Assembly: GCF_002018365.1 (NCBI RefSeq)
Contig: NZ_MVKX01000003.1
Location: 284,519 to 348,518 of the forward strand
Direction: 5' to 3'
Source of the DNA: Acinetobacter amyesii
GTDB taxonomy: Bacteria; Pseudomonadota; Gammaproteobacteria; Pseudomonadales; Moraxellaceae
Length of the DNA: 64,000 nucleotides
Part shown: piece after piece, positions 43,663 through 54,300 of the stretch
Layout of the letters: the number at the start of each line of letters is the position of its first letter
Numbering within the stretch: position 1 is the stretch's first letter
Program-made: the position numbers and the translations under genes
Notes under the pieces: generated by a model
What the model was told of the DNA's origin: nothing
Seen by the model: only the letters and a program-made list of their open reading frames with translations
The model's database searches: none

Positions 43663-45582
43663 TTACTTCAGCAATAAGCTGTTAATCCGTTTGATGTATT
43701 GGGCAGGATCTTCGGGTAAACCACCTTCAGCAATCAACGCCTGATCAAAAATAACATTCGCCAAATCATCAAACTGCGCCGAACTTTCTAATTTTTGCAC
43801 CAAAGGATGGGATGGATTGATTTCCAATACCGGTTTTGAATCTGGAACCGCTTGTCCAGCTTGTTTTAGCATGCGAACCAACTGAGGTGATAACTCACCT
43901 TCAGCTACCACCAAACATGCAGGAGAATCAACTAAGCGTGTGGTTACACGAACCTCTGAGGTTTTGTCTTTGAGCGATGCTGACAATTTTTCAACCACTG
44001 GTTTAAATTGTTCCGCTGCGGCTTCAAGTGCTTTTTTCTCTTCAGCATCTTGCAGGTCACCTAAATCAACCGCACCTTTAGCGACGTTTTGTAATGGTGT
44101 GCCATCGAATTCAAATACAAATTCCATCGCCCACTCGTCTACACGTTCGGTCATGAGCAACACGTCGATGCCTTTTTTCTTGAACAATTCAAGTTGTGGA
44201 GAGTTTTTCGCTGCATTCAAACTATCTGCCGTAACATAATAAATGGCTTTTTGGCCTTCTTTCATATTGGCTTTATAGTCCGCCAATGACGTCACGACGT
44301 CATCATTGCTGGCAGAGGCAAAACGTAATAATTTTAAAATACGCTCTCGGTTTGCCATATCTTCGCCCAGTCCTTCTTTCAAGACTGAACCGAATTCTGC
44401 ATAGAAGGTTTTAAATTTCTCTTGATCTGCAGCATCTTCCGATTTTGCCAAAGCATCAAGTACGGTCAAAATACGACGGGCGTTACCTTCACGAATCGTT
44501 TTCACGTCGCGGCTTTCTTGCAATAATTCACGGCTCACATTCAGCGGCAAGTCTGCGCTATCCACCACACCTTGAACAAAACGTAAATAATTTGGAATCA
44601 AATTATCAGCATCATCCATGATGAATACACGTTTCACGTAAAGTTTAATCCCCGCTTTGGCTTCACGTGTAAAAATATTACTTGGCGCACGAGATGGAAT
44701 ATAAAGTAACTGCGTATATTCCGTACTCCCCTCGACACGGTTATGTGCCCATGCAAGCGGCGCCTCAAAATCATGGCTCAGGTTTTTATAAAACTCAGTA
44801 TATTGTTCATCACTGATTTCATTTTTGTTCCGTGTCCATAAAGCGCTGGCAGAATTAATCGCTTCCCATTCATCGGTTTTTACATATTGACCCGGTTTAG
44901 CTTCTTCACCTTCAGCTGCTTCCTCTTGCTGCCAAATTTCTTTTTGCATCTCGATAGGCAAGCTGATGTGGTCTGAATATTTATTAATAATCTGCTTCAC
45001 TTTTGCAGATTCTAAATAGTCCAACGCATCTTCACGTAAGTGCAAAATAATATCTGTTCCACGTGAAGCCTTGTCAATTTGCTCTACATCAAACTCGCCT
45101 GTACCTTCACTCACCCAACGCACACCTTCAGATGCGTCAGTGCCTGCACGACGTGATTCAACGGTAATTTTTTCAGCAACAATAAAGCCTGAATAAAAGC
45201 CTACACCAAACTGGCCAATCAACTGTGCATCTGATTTTTGATCTCCAGTCAGTTTTGACATAAAGTCTTTGGTTCCTGACTTGGCAATGGTACCTAGGTG
45301 ATCAATGGCTTCTTGTTGGTTCATACCAATACCATTATCGGAAATGGTCAGGGTGTTATTGGTTTTGTCTAGGCTGATACGGACATGTAGCTCAGGATCG
45401 TTTTCATAATATTCAGGATGATTAATCCCTTCAAAACGGAGTTTGTCACATGCATCCGAAGCATTGGACACCAACTCACGTAAGAAAATTTCTGGATTGG
45501 AATATAAAGAATGCGTTACCAAATGTAGTAACTGAGCTACTTCTGCTTGGAAGCTATGTTTTTGAGAATTTTGTTCGCTCAT
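43663..45582 (-). CDS. htpG: HtpG (bacterial Hsp90) chaperone
   Basis: A 639-residue ATP-dependent chaperone of full length. The GHKL ATP-binding N-terminal domain has [46 protein letters not shown] and the lid glycine motif [12 protein letters not shown]. The middle domain contains the catalytic arginine region ([17 protein letters not shown]), and the C-terminal dimerisation domain ends [10 protein letters not shown]. It assists folding and remodelling of client proteins with DnaK. A GGAGAGAC ribosome-binding site precedes the start. A monocistronic unit. Confidence 0.98.
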   Translation of the reverse strand: MSEQNSQKHSFQAEVAQLLHLVTHSLYSNPEIFLRELVSNASDACDKLRFEGINHPEYYENDPELHVRISLDKTNNTLTISDNGIGMNQQEAIDHLGTIAKSGTKDFMSKLTGDQKSDAQLIGQFGVGFYSGFIVAEKITVESRRAGTDASEGVRWVSEGTGEFDVEQIDKASRGTDIILHLREDALDYLESAKVKQIINKYSDHISLPIEMQKEIWQQEEAAEGEEAKPGQYVKTDEWEAINSASALWTRNKNEISDEQYTEFYKNLSHDFEAPLAWAHNRVEGSTEYTQLLYIPSRAPSNIFTREAKAGIKLYVKRVFIMDDADNLIPNYLRFVQGVVDSADLPLNVSRELLQESRDVKTIREGNARRILTVLDALAKSEDAADQEKFKTFYAEFGSVLKEGLGEDMANRERILKLLRFASASNDDVVTSLADYKANMKEGQKAIYYVTADSLNAAKNSPQLELFKKKGIDVLLMTERVDEWAMEFVFEFDGTPLQNVAKGAVDLGDLQDAEEKKALEAAAEQFKPVVEKLSASLKDKTSEVRVTTRLVDSPACLVVAEGELSPQLVRMLKQAGQAVPDSKPVLEINPSHPLVQKLESSAQFDDLANVIFDQALIAEGGLPEDPAQYIKRINSLLLK

Positions 45583-45698
45583 CCGTCTCTCCGTTCATAT
45601 TATGTATTACGATTGAATGCTATATGAATGGAGGGACTTCACTATTTTTCAATAGGCTGAGTGAAAAAATTTCACAGCATCGCGCTCATTTTTAATGT

Positions 45699-46046
45699 TT
45701 AAAATGGCCCCTGCTTATACACACGGTCCATGTAAAGATCTAGTTTTTGCTGTCGCATTTTATATACATCACTCAAACAACTGACATTGTCACGGCACTG
45801 ATCACGTAGTTGTAGCCATTTTATTTGTTGATCTTGAATTGCGCCACGCGTCCCCATGGGAACCAAATGACGAATAATCGTATAGGTTGTTGCCATTTTG
45901 ACATCGGCATCATTAATACTACGGTTATCACAAACCGCATGTTCGGTAATGGTTTTCGCCTTTTTACAATCAAAACTTGCGGCATAACTTGTCGAAATAA
46001 AATAAGCACTGCCCAAGACCAGCATACCCTGAATAATTTTTTTCAT
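45699..46046 (-). CDS. LprI/DUF1311-like exported protein
   Basis: A 115-residue protein with a signal peptide of about 22 residues (ending STSYA) and an AAGAG ribosome-binding site. The mature chain opens SFDCKKAKTITEHAVCDNRSINDADVKMATTY, the typical LprI N-terminal pattern with two cysteines, and has a second pair (CRDNVSC) and a WLQLRDQC helix. The four cysteines probably form two disulfides. LprI of Mycobacterium inhibits lysozyme, but many relatives are uncharacterised, so the role here is inferred only by family. It stands alone between htpG and ompW. Confidence 0.8.
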   Translation of the reverse strand: MKKIIQGMLVLGSAYFISTSYAASFDCKKAKTITEHAVCDNRSINDADVKMATTYTIIRHLVPMGTRGAIQDQQIKWLQLRDQCRDNVSCLSDVYKMRQQKLDLYMDRVYKQGPF

Positions 46047-46159
46047 CGTCTTTTCTCTTCATCCAACTTGCTGATTTATTTCGACTCTAACAGTTCCACC
46101 TAAATTTTCTATTGCCTATTTGTTCAATTCGATCAACTGATGAATGGAATATGCTGTAT

Positions 46160-46189
46160 AAAAAAACCCTGCCATTAGGCAGGGTTTTA
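46160..46189 (-). terminator. Terminator of ompW
   Basis: AACCCTGCC / GGCAGGGTT stem with an ATTA loop; six A to its left give a T-tract on the minus strand. Confidence 0.9.
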
Positions 46190-46203
46190 AGATCAGCTAC
46201 AGC

Positions 46204-46791
46204 TTAGAATTTGTAGCTATAACCAATTGTATACACCATTGGATCGATATCTAAATCGAATTTACCGCCACCTAATTCATCAATTAAAGTCACTTCAGGG
46301 CTTAATTGAGCATAGCGAGCATCGAAATATACACCCCAGTTTTTCGCATCAGCTGGCTGGTAATTAAAGCCGACTTGACCTGCAAAACCAAAATCTTCTT
46401 TTACATTTTTAGCCGCGCCAGATTCATCCCACGCAACAAATGCTGTACCACCTACACCAATATACGGTGTGAAGCGTGTTGAGTTTTTAAAGTTATATTT
46501 TGCAGTAATTGTTGGTGGAAGATGCTTAATTTTCGCAGCTTTATCACCATCCAAAAGCACGTCATGACCGATTGGAGTAGCCAATAATAATTCCGCTGAA
46601 ATATTATCATTAAAGAAATATTCTACAGACGGTGTGAATGCATATTCATTATCTGCTTTTACAGTGCCCAAGGCAGTGTCTGTATCACTAGTTGGAGCAA
46701 GTACAGAAGCACCAACTTTAACCTGCCATTGACCAGCCATCGCTGAAGCAGACATACCCAATAATGCAATAAGAGCAGCTTGTTTTAACAT
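46204..46791 (-). CDS. ompW: OmpW family outer-membrane protein
   Basis: A 195-residue eight-stranded barrel. The signal peptide is residues 1-19 (ending SAMA); the mature chain opens GQWQVKVGASVLAPT. Recognisable OmpW features are the strand NEYAFTPSVEYFFNDNISAELLLATP, the LPPTITAKYNFKN and FTPYIGVGGTAFV blocks and a C-terminal YTIGYSYKF. OmpW forms a narrow hydrophobic channel and responds to stress and osmotic conditions in several bacteria. It is transcribed alone, with its upstream region extremely AT-rich. Confidence 0.92.
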   Translation of the reverse strand: MLKQAALIALLGMSASAMAGQWQVKVGASVLAPTSDTDTALGTVKADNEYAFTPSVEYFFNDNISAELLLATPIGHDVLLDGDKAAKIKHLPPTITAKYNFKNSTRFTPYIGVGGTAFVAWDESGAAKNVKEDFGFAGQVGFNYQPADAKNWGVYFDARYAQLSPEVTLIDELGGGKFDLDIDPMVYTIGYSYKF

Positions 46792-47048
46792 TTTAAAGCA
46801 ACCTTCTAGAATGAATAATTAATATTAAACATTAGTATTAAAATTATGCAACATTATTATTTTATAAATTTTTACATTATTATATAAGTTATTATTAATT
46901 ATATATATTTATTTTAATCTTAGTGCAACGGTTGGTTTTATATTTTCACCATTATAATTAATTTATTATTCATAATATACCAACCTTTTTAATCAGAATT
47001 AATAAAATTAATTATTTTAATCCAACCAAATCAATCAGAATTAAATAA
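46792..47048. promoter_or_regulatory. Very AT-rich ompW upstream region
   Basis: About 200 bases of strings of A and T with many TTATTA/TATATA elements (46850-47040), no ORF. It is likely curved DNA and could hold the ompW promoter and H-NS-like silencing sites; no clear -35/-10 pair can be chosen. Confidence 0.4.
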
Positions 47049-47083
47049 CAAAAAAGGCGATTATATAATCGCCTTTTTTATTC
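47049..47083. terminator. Terminator of the antiporter gene
   Basis: GGCGATTATATAATCGCC is a perfect 18-base palindrome flanked by A and T tracts, 20 bases past the antiporter stop on the minus strand. Confidence 0.92.
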
Positions 47084-47095
47084 ATCTTTGAAAAA

Positions 47096-48508
47096 TCAAA
47101 GTACCATAACCGCAATCCAACCAAAGATTAGCAGCGGAATATTGAAGTGGATGAATGTTGGTACAACGGTATCCCAAATATGGTCGTGTTGACCATCAAT
47201 CCCCAAACCAGCTGTAGGTCCTAAGGTCGAGTCAGATGCAGGAGAACCAGCATCACCCAAAGCAGCTGCTGTACCAATCATCGCGACAGTCGCCAATGGT
47301 GAGAAACCAAACTGTACGCACAAGGGAATATAAATCACTGCAAGTACAGGTACACTCGAAAATGATGAGCCAATACCAATCGTCACGAATAGACCTGTAA
47401 ACAACATCAGGAATGCAGCAAGAGCTTTATTACCGCCAATAATCTCGACAATACTGTTCACTAAGTTATTGATATCGCCTGTCGCTGTCAGCACAGATGC
47501 AAAACCTTCGGCAGAAATCATGATAAAGCCGACCAACGCCATGATGCGCATCCCTTGAACAAAGATGTCATCCGCTTCACGCCATTTGAAAATTCCTGCA
47601 GCAGATAAAATCGCAAAACCGACCAACCCACCGAGCATCATTGAACCTGAGAAGCGTTGTACCAAGAAGGTTAAAACCACCGCTAAAATCGCCATGATCA
47701 TGGTCATTTTAGAGATACTTGGTGCTTTTGAAGCTTCAACTTTCAGATCTTCTGCATCTTCTTCTAAATTCTGCTGATTAGCACGAATCGGTTTATCTAA
47801 ATCAATCGTAGTAACAGCTTTAACGCTTCGATCTTGATAATAACGTGGCTTACGATAACTAATAAATACCGCAATCAAGGCACCAATCACCATACCCAGT
47901 ACAGAAATCGCCATGCCTGCAGGCATCATCCAACGTTCAACTTGTAGGCCATATTCAGCGCCAATTTTGTTGATATTTCCCATCAAAATTTGTTCAAGGA
48001 AAATCGCACCAAAACCTGAAGGGATAAAGATATAAGTACCCACCAAGCCTAGGGTCAGCACACAGGCTGCTGCACGTCGGTCAAGATTTAAATGATTCAT
48101 CACTTTAAGCAGTGGCGGAATCAATACTGGAATAAAGGCAATATGAACAGGAATTACGTTTTGCGAACAGATTGCAGCAATCAATAAAATACTAAATAAC
48201 AGATATTTAACTTTGCTGGCTTGAGCATGACTGACTTCTTTACCCAAGATGCCAATTAATTTATGCGCCAATAAGTCTGGAAGACCAGACTTAGAAAGTG
48301 CTAAAGCAAAAGCCCCCAGAATCGCATAGGTCAATGCAACTTCAGCACCTTTACCCAAACCATCATTAAAAGCGGAAACAGTATCTGGAAGGCTTAACCC
48401 TGCCACCAAACCACCAACGATTGCTGAAATTACTAATGTAAAGACAACGGAAACGCGTGCCAGTGACAAAATAAACATCACTAGAATCGCAATGACGACT
48501 GCATTCAT
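47096..48508 (-). CDS. Na+/H+ antiporter family transporter
   Basis: A 470-residue inner-membrane transporter with about ten to twelve transmembrane helices. Recognisable blocks are the N-terminal VVFTLVISAIVGGLVAGLSLPDTVSAFNDGLGKGAEVALTYAILGAFALALS, SQNVIPVHIAFIPVLIPPLL, GFGAIFLEQ, and near the C-terminus IGTAAALGDAGSPASDSTLGPTAGLGIDGQHDHIWDT. A central hydrophilic loop (about residues 215-265) is acidic. The pattern fits the ion-transporter superfamily protein annotated in Haemophilus and Acinetobacter as a Na+/H+ antiporter family member. Actual substrate is not shown by sequence. It is monocistronic. Confidence 0.85.
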   Translation of the reverse strand: MNAVVIAILVMFILSLARVSVVFTLVISAIVGGLVAGLSLPDTVSAFNDGLGKGAEVALTYAILGAFALALSKSGLPDLLAHKLIGILGKEVSHAQASKVKYLLFSILLIAAICSQNVIPVHIAFIPVLIPPLLKVMNHLNLDRRAAACVLTLGLVGTYIFIPSGFGAIFLEQILMGNINKIGAEYGLQVERWMMPAGMAISVLGMVIGALIAVFISYRKPRYYQDRSVKAVTTIDLDKPIRANQQNLEEDAEDLKVEASKAPSISKMTMIMAILAVVLTFLVQRFSGSMMLGGLVGFAILSAAGIFKWREADDIFVQGMRIMALVGFIMISAEGFASVLTATGDINNLVNSIVEIIGGNKALAAFLMLFTGLFVTIGIGSSFSSVPVLAVIYIPLCVQFGFSPLATVAMIGTAAALGDAGSPASDSTLGPTAGLGIDGQHDHIWDTVVPTFIHFNIPLLIFGWIAVMVL

Positions 48509-48628
48509 GAATTAGATAGTAAGAAAATAAAAAACGCATTTTAGCAGATTAAAAAAACTGAAACTGTAAATTGCGCGGTATTCATCATTTTCACAAATCA
48601 GCATCTAACTGTTTACGTCAGTCATGGC

Positions 48629-49501
48629 CTATTTCAATTGCTGAATATACTTGCTTAAAAGTGTCGCGATCTGCTGCGGCTGACTCAAGATTGCCCAATG
48701 GTTTGCATCTAATGTCACCACTGATAAATCCTCAACCCATTTTGGTAATTCATCAATTAATTCAGGGCTGACAAAATTGTCGTATTTCAAAACAATGGCC
48801 TGTACCGGACAAATTGCAAGTCGCTGACGTGGGCGAGTTAAACGTGGAATAAAATTCGCACGATATAAGCCGATGCCATATTTACCGTCATGCTGAATAT
48901 TTGGATTGGATGGTAAGTTTGGCGTACGTTCTAAACGGGTTAAAACTTTGCCCCAACGTTCTGGATTAAAAAAGTTCCAAACAGTGGGTGCCAACAAAGG
49001 CAATTGGAAGACGGCGATATACCATGACTTGGTCATTTGTTTAAAGAACTTAGATTTTTGTTGTTCGAATTGCTCACGCATCCAAAATGCAGCATGGTCT
49101 AAGCATGGCCCAGATATGGTTGAATAAGACAAAATACGCGATCTAAACTTTGCTTCTGTGACCGACTCCCAAGATTGAATTGAACCCCAGTCATGCGCAG
49201 CTAGGTGAAAACTACGCTCGCCTAATACCGCTTGCGTCACACTATCCAAATCAAGTGAAAGTTGTTCTAAACGGTAATCTCGTACTTTCCGGGGCACAGA
49301 GGACTGCCCTGCACCTCGCACATCATAGGTGACGATATAAAATTCATTAATAAGATGTTCAATAACCGGTTCCCATACTTCCTGATTATCAGGATAACCA
49401 TGAACCAAAACCAATGCCGGCTTGGTTTCATCACCCCATGTCTTCACATAGAGCCGTTGTTGATCTGTGGTATTCACCCATTGCGTATTTAGTGGTTGCA
49501 T
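48629..49501 (-). CDS. Alpha/beta hydrolase (epoxide hydrolase/dehalogenase-like)
   Basis: A 290-residue alpha/beta hydrolase without signal peptide. The oxyanion HGYPD (34-38) is typical of the epoxide hydrolase and dehalogenase class. The nucleophile position is Asp104 in AAHDWGS, so it uses an aspartate and not the serine of lipases. The catalytic histidine is probably in LDANHWAIL near the C-terminus. Substrate is unknown. It is divergent from the hotdog-domain gene (128 bases), so the two may share a regulatory interval. Confidence 0.82.
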   Translation of the reverse strand: MQPLNTQWVNTTDQQRLYVKTWGDETKPALVLVHGYPDNQEVWEPVIEHLINEFYIVTYDVRGAGQSSVPRKVRDYRLEQLSLDLDSVTQAVLGERSFHLAAHDWGSIQSWESVTEAKFRSRILSYSTISGPCLDHAAFWMREQFEQQKSKFFKQMTKSWYIAVFQLPLLAPTVWNFFNPERWGKVLTRLERTPNLPSNPNIQHDGKYGIGLYRANFIPRLTRPRQRLAICPVQAIVLKYDNFVSPELIDELPKWVEDLSVVTLDANHWAILSQPQQIATLLSKYIQQLK

Positions 49502-49629
49502 TCTTCTTGTCCTTTTATCGATTCCATCGAATTGACGTTTTATTTGTGAACATGGGCAATGTGATCAATGCCACAGTTTTGAAACTCATTTAGTATGCTA
49601 AGTTCAGCATAAAAAAAAATTGACCCAGT

Positions 49630-50112
49630 ATGAGCATAATCCAGAAAATAATGACAATGCCTATTGTCTCTAAATTCTTACTCAATCATTATGCCCCTTA
49701 TAAAGGTGCTGGCATTTCGATTGATAAAATTGATCTCGCCAATTATCACATTCGCGTCAAAATGCCATTAACTCGTAAAAATCAAAATATCGTCGGTGTA
49801 CATTTTGGCGGTAGTCTTTATTCAATGGTTGACCCATTTTATATGTTGATTTTGATGCATCACCTGGGCTCACGTTATATCGTGTGGGACAAAGCCGCAA
49901 ATATCCAATTTTTATCCCCTGGCCGTGGAACGGTATATGCTGACATCCAGCTCGACCCAAATGAAATCAACCATATTAAAAACTTAGCAGATAACCATGC
50001 ACCTGTACTACGGAACTATAGCTTAAATATTTTTGATGAAGCAGGCTTACGTATCGCTGAAGTTCAAAAAACCCTATACATTCGTCGCAAGCAACCCCGT
50101 CCACGCAAATAA
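49630..50112 (+). CDS. DUF4442 hotdog-fold (thioesterase-like) protein
   Basis: A 160-residue protein with a weak ribosome-binding site. It follows the DUF4442 pattern: NHYAPYKGAGISIDKIDLANYHIRVKMPLTRKNQNIVGVHFGGSLYSMVDPFYMLILM, with VHFGGSLYSMVDPF as the hotdog central helix, then KAANIQFLSPGRGTVYADIQL. Relatives are presumed acyl-CoA thioesterases but the reaction is not proven. The first 15 residues (SIIQKIMTMPIVSKFLL) are hydrophobic and may be amphipathic. A bidirectional terminator follows. Confidence 0.8.
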   Translation: MSIIQKIMTMPIVSKFLLNHYAPYKGAGISIDKIDLANYHIRVKMPLTRKNQNIVGVHFGGSLYSMVDPFYMLILMHHLGSRYIVWDKAANIQFLSPGRGTVYADIQLDPNEINHIKNLADNHAPVLRNYSLNIFDEAGLRIAEVQKTLYIRRKQPRPRK

Positions 50113-50142
50113 AAAAGGCGCTTATCTTTAAGCGCCTTTTCA
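50111..50142. terminator. Bidirectional terminator
   Basis: AAAAGGCGCTT / AAGCGCCTTTT with a TATCTTT-type loop, between two convergent genes. Confidence 0.9.
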
Positions 50143-50162
50143 TTCAATTTTATCGGATTGGA

Positions 50163-50519
50163 TTAGCGATTTTGCTCAATTGCAGCACCTGCGCCACCAC
50201 CGATTGCACCACCAATCGCAGCACCGGTGTTACCACCAAAGATACTTTTACCGACTGCAGAACCAATCGCACCACCTACACCACTATATGTGGCATTTCG
50301 GTTTGAACCGTTTTGAGTTTTACTACCGACAGCTGCACCAGCACCACCACCAACAGCGGCACCTACACCACCACCGACGTTATTACCCACACCACCACCA
50401 ATGGCACCACCTAAAGCGGCTGCACCAATACGTTGTTCTTTTGGTGACATGCTTTCACAACCAGCAAGCATTAGGGTCGACATCATTGCGACTGCGCATA
50501 CGCTCATTACTTTTTTCAT
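50163..50519 (-). CDS. Glycine-zipper outer-membrane lipoprotein
   Basis: A 118-residue lipoprotein. The ATG at 50519 has an AAGGA ribosome-binding site; an ATG eight codons upstream is not needed. The lipobox is LAGC with Cys21. The mature part is extremely Gly/Ala-rich with repeated G-G-x-G-x-A/V units (GAAALGGAIGGGVGNNVGG, GAAVGGGAGAAVG, GGAIGGGAGAA), the glycine-zipper pattern of small outer-membrane lipoproteins such as SlyB. The terminal residues are IEQNR. It may act in envelope stability, by analogy only. Confidence 0.85.
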   Translation of the reverse strand: MKKVMSVCAVAMMSTLMLAGCESMSPKEQRIGAAALGGAIGGGVGNNVGGGVGAAVGGGAGAAVGSKTQNGSNRNATYSGVGGAIGSAVGKSIFGGNTGAAIGGAIGGGAGAAIEQNR

Positions 50520-50649
50520 TGTGATGTTCCTTGTCTTCTTCAATACCTATGATTCTAAAACCATTGTATGAAACAATTAAACATAGCTTGTTACGGCTTG
50601 GAGCATAAATGCTGCATTTTGTAAAAAACCAGGTCTAATCGCTCACGAA

Positions 50650-51192
50650 TCACTCAGGATTTTCATCCAAAATCATCAAATCTTTTGTGGTTTCACCATT
50701 TTCAGTCAGCACAGCATGAGAGAGTTTGGCTTTGCTTTCTGGATCAGTTGCTTGATCTAGTTTTAGCGTGCGTTTAATCGGGTCTTGCCCTTTCTTAAAC
50801 TCTACACCTTCTGCATCAATATTGGTGTTTTGACGAATAATCTGACCGTCCTGTTTCACCGTAGTCTTGGTTTCAATTTTAGAAGTTGGGACGATGACAC
50901 CACCACGTTGTAGTACTGGAATAGATAGTTTCTTTTCAGAAAAATCACTTTGGTGGTCTGAAAGTTCAATTTCACGTGCCACGATATCCTGACCTTTATT
51001 GGTCATTTCTAACACTGTTGCAGTCACTTGGCGTACAGGTTCTTGACCTGCAACACGGCGAATCACTTCTGTTTTTAGTACTGGAACCACAGCTTTATCT
51101 TCTACCACAATCGAATTGGGCATGGGTGCAGCAATCGCTGTCAATGAGCTGAATAATGCAGAAACTGCGAATACTTGCTGTGTGAATTTCAT
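50650..51192 (-). CDS. Exported hypothetical protein
   Basis: A 180-residue protein (ATG at 51192; a TTG one codon earlier extends the frame). The signal peptide is about 22 residues, MKFTQQVFAVSALFSSLTAIAA. The mature part opens PMPNSIVVEDKAVVPVLKTEVIRRV and reads as short beta-like segments with many Lys/Glu and no cysteine: VTATVLEMTNKGQDIVAREIELSD and a second half rich in LSIPVLQRGGVIVPTSKIE and LKLDQATDPESKAKL. It ends in acidic ILDENPE. No family recognised. It lies on the same strand as rpoC, whose terminator is between them. Confidence 0.7.
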   Translation of the reverse strand: MKFTQQVFAVSALFSSLTAIAAPMPNSIVVEDKAVVPVLKTEVIRRVAGQEPVRQVTATVLEMTNKGQDIVAREIELSDHQSDFSEKKLSIPVLQRGGVIVPTSKIETKTTVKQDGQIIRQNTNIDAEGVEFKKGQDPIKRTLKLDQATDPESKAKLSHAVLTENGETTKDLMILDENPE

Positions 51193-51302
51193 CAAAAGAC
51201 CCCGTTATGTTTAAGTTTAAAAATCAAGAGATTTGTTATGTTCTATTTTTACTATAGGAAATAATTCAATATTAGGAAAGCTTTAATTTTCAATTCGTCC
51301 GC

Positions 51303-51334
51303 ATAAAAAAAGCCACCCGAAGGTGGCTTTTTTG
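51303..51334 (-). terminator. Terminator of the rpoBC operon
   Basis: AAAGCCACC / GGTGGCTTT perfect stem with a CGAA loop and seven T on the minus strand, about 20 bases beyond the rpoC stop. Confidence 0.93.
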
Positions 51335-51352
51335 GAATGATTTAAGGGCTAA

Positions 51353-54300
51353 TTAAAGACCATTAAATTCATCGCTAAATGCTTGGCTTAACGCTTGATC
51401 TACATCAGAGAAGTCATTGTGAAGCTCAAGCTCTGCAGCTTCAGACTCTTGACGACGACGTTCTAAGTGGTATGCCAAACCTGTACCCGCTGGGATCAGA
51501 CGACCTACAACTACGTTTTCTTTCAGACCACGTAATTCATCTTCTTTACCTGTTACAGCAGCTTCAGTTAACACACGTGTTGTTTCCTGGAACGATGCAG
51601 CAGAGATGAACGAATCAGTAGAAAGCGATGCCTTCGTGATACCCATCAATTGACGTTCATACTTCGCTGGGAACTTGTTCTGAGCTGCCACAGCTTGGTT
51701 TTCTTGAACAACGCGGATGTATTCCACTTGTTCGCCTTTGATGAAGCTTGTATCACCACCGTCAGTGATTTCAACTTTACGAAGCATTTGACGTACGATA
51801 ACTTCAATATGCTTGTCGTTGATTTTTACACCTTGTAGACGGTATACGTCTTGAACTTCGTTCACGATGTAGTTTGTAAGCGCAACTTCGCCTTTCAAAC
51901 GTAAGATGTCGTGTGGATTTTGCGGACCATCAGAAATGGTTTCACCACGGTTTACATGTTCGCCTTCGAACACGTTAATGGTACGCCATTTCGGAATTAG
52001 CTCTTCGTAAATCTCAGAGCCATCATCCGGAGTAATCACAAGACGGTTCTTACCTTTGGTCTCTTTACCGAAGCTTACGATACCTGAAATTTCAGCAAGG
52101 ATCGCGTGTTCTTTCGGTTTACGTGCTTCGAACAAGTCAGCTACGCGTGGAAGACCACCGGTAATATCACGAGTACGTGAAGATTCTTGTGGTACACGAC
52201 CGATAACGTCACCGACACCAATTGTTTCGCCATCACGAACAGTCAGAATCGTATTTTGTGGCAAGAAGTAGAACTGTTCGCCACCATCAGTTGTATCTAA
52301 TACAACCGCTGGACGCATATCTTTACCTGACGCAGGACGTGAAGTCACTGGTAAGATTTCGATTGTAGTCATACCTGTTGCATCATCAGTTTTCGATGTC
52401 ACAGTTACGCCATCAGCGATTTGGCTGAAACGTACTTTACCTGCAACTTCGGTAACCAATGGATGTGTATGTGGATCCCAAGTCGCTACGATACCGCCAG
52501 CTTCTACAGCTTCGCCATCTTTCAACAAGATAGACGCACCGTAAGGAATCTTATAACGTTCGCGCTCACGACCGATATCATCCGCAATACCGATTTCACC
52601 TGAACGTGAAGTTGATACCAAGTGACCTTTAGCGTGTTGTACTGTTTTCACATTGTGGAAACGTACTGTACCTTTGTTACGAACTTGTACGCTGTTAGCA
52701 GCAGAAGTTCGGCTCGCAGCACCACCCACGTGGAACGTACGCATTGTTAACTGTGTACCTGGCTCACCAATTGATTGAGCAGCCATTACACCCACAGATT
52801 CACCTGGATTCACCAAGTGACCGCGAGCAAGGTCACGACCGTAACATTTCGCACATACACCGAAAGTAGATTCACAGTTTACAACTGAACGTACTTTCAC
52901 TTCATCGACACCTTGCTCTTCTAAGTAGTTTGCAAGTTTTTCGTCGATTAATGTATTACGTGGAAGAATCACATCATCCGAACCTGGTTTCTTCGCATCT
53001 TCAGCAAGTACACGACCCAATACTCGAGTACCTAAGTTCTCGATGACATCGCCACCTTGAATGAACGGAGTCATTACAAGACCGTCGAAAGTACCACAAT
53101 CTGGCTCAGTAATTACCAAGTCTTGTGCAACGTCAACCAAACGACGAGTCAAGTAACCTGAGTTCGCAGTTTTCAATGCAGTATCGGCCAAACCTTTACG
53201 TGCACCGTGTGTTGAAATGAAGTACTGAAGTACGGTCAAACCTTCACGGAAGTTCGCTTTAATTGGCGTTTCAATGATCGAACCATCTGGTTTCGCCATC
53301 AAACCACGCATACCCGCTAACTGACGAATCTGAGCTGCCGAACCACGGGCACCTGAGTCAGACATCATGTAGATCGAGTTGAATGATTTTTGTTTCTCGT
53401 CTTCACCCTGTTTGTTTTTTACAGTTGTGAAAGACAAGTTGTCCATCATCGCTTTCGCTACTTGGTCGTTTGTACGTGCCCAAATATCGACAACTTTGTT
53501 ATAACGTTCGCCGGCAGTTACGAAACCTTGCTCGAATTGTTGTTCAATTTCGCGAACTTCAACTTCAGCTTTTTCGATAATTGCTTGTTTTTGTGGCGGA
53601 ATCAACATGTCTTCCATACCAACAGACACACCTGAGTGAGTCGCTTGACGGAAGCCCAAGTACATCAATTGGTCAGCGAAGATAACAGTATCTTTAAGAC
53701 CTAATTTACGGTAGCAAGAGTTGATCAATTTAGAGATGTTCTTTTTCGTCATCTCAACGTTGATTTGTTGGAAATCCATACCTTCAGGTACAACTTCCCA
53801 AAGTAAACAACGACCTGGAGTTGTGTCTACAACAATGGTTTGTTGTTCACGGTTACCATTTTCGTCAATGACTGTTTGGTGTACACGTGCTTTTACGCGA
53901 GCGTGTAAATCAACTTGACCTGTTGCAAGTGCACGGTTTACTTCGTCAGTATCCGCAAACACCATGCCTTCACCTTTGGCATTGATCGCATCACGAGTGA
54001 TGTAGTACAAGCCTAAGACAACGTCCTGAGACGGTACGATGATTGGCTCACCGTTCGCAGGAGAAAGAATGTTGTTTGTTGACATCATTAACGCACGAGC
54101 TTCTAACTGAGCTTCAAGTGTTAATGGTACGTGTACCGCCATTTGGTCACCGTCGAAGTCGGCGTTAAATGCCGCACAAACTAACGGGTGAAGACGGATT
54201 GCTTTACCTTCAATCAGGGTCGGTTCAAATGCTTGAAGACCCAAACGGTGAAGTGTAGGTGCACGGTTCAACATCACTGGATGTTGACGAATTACGTGAG

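Noticed and set aside
50180..50524. His/Gln-rich 114-codon frame on the plus strand
   Set aside because: It is the antisense reading of the Gly/Ala-rich lipoprotein; repeated GGT/GGC codons give CAC/CAT on the other strand.
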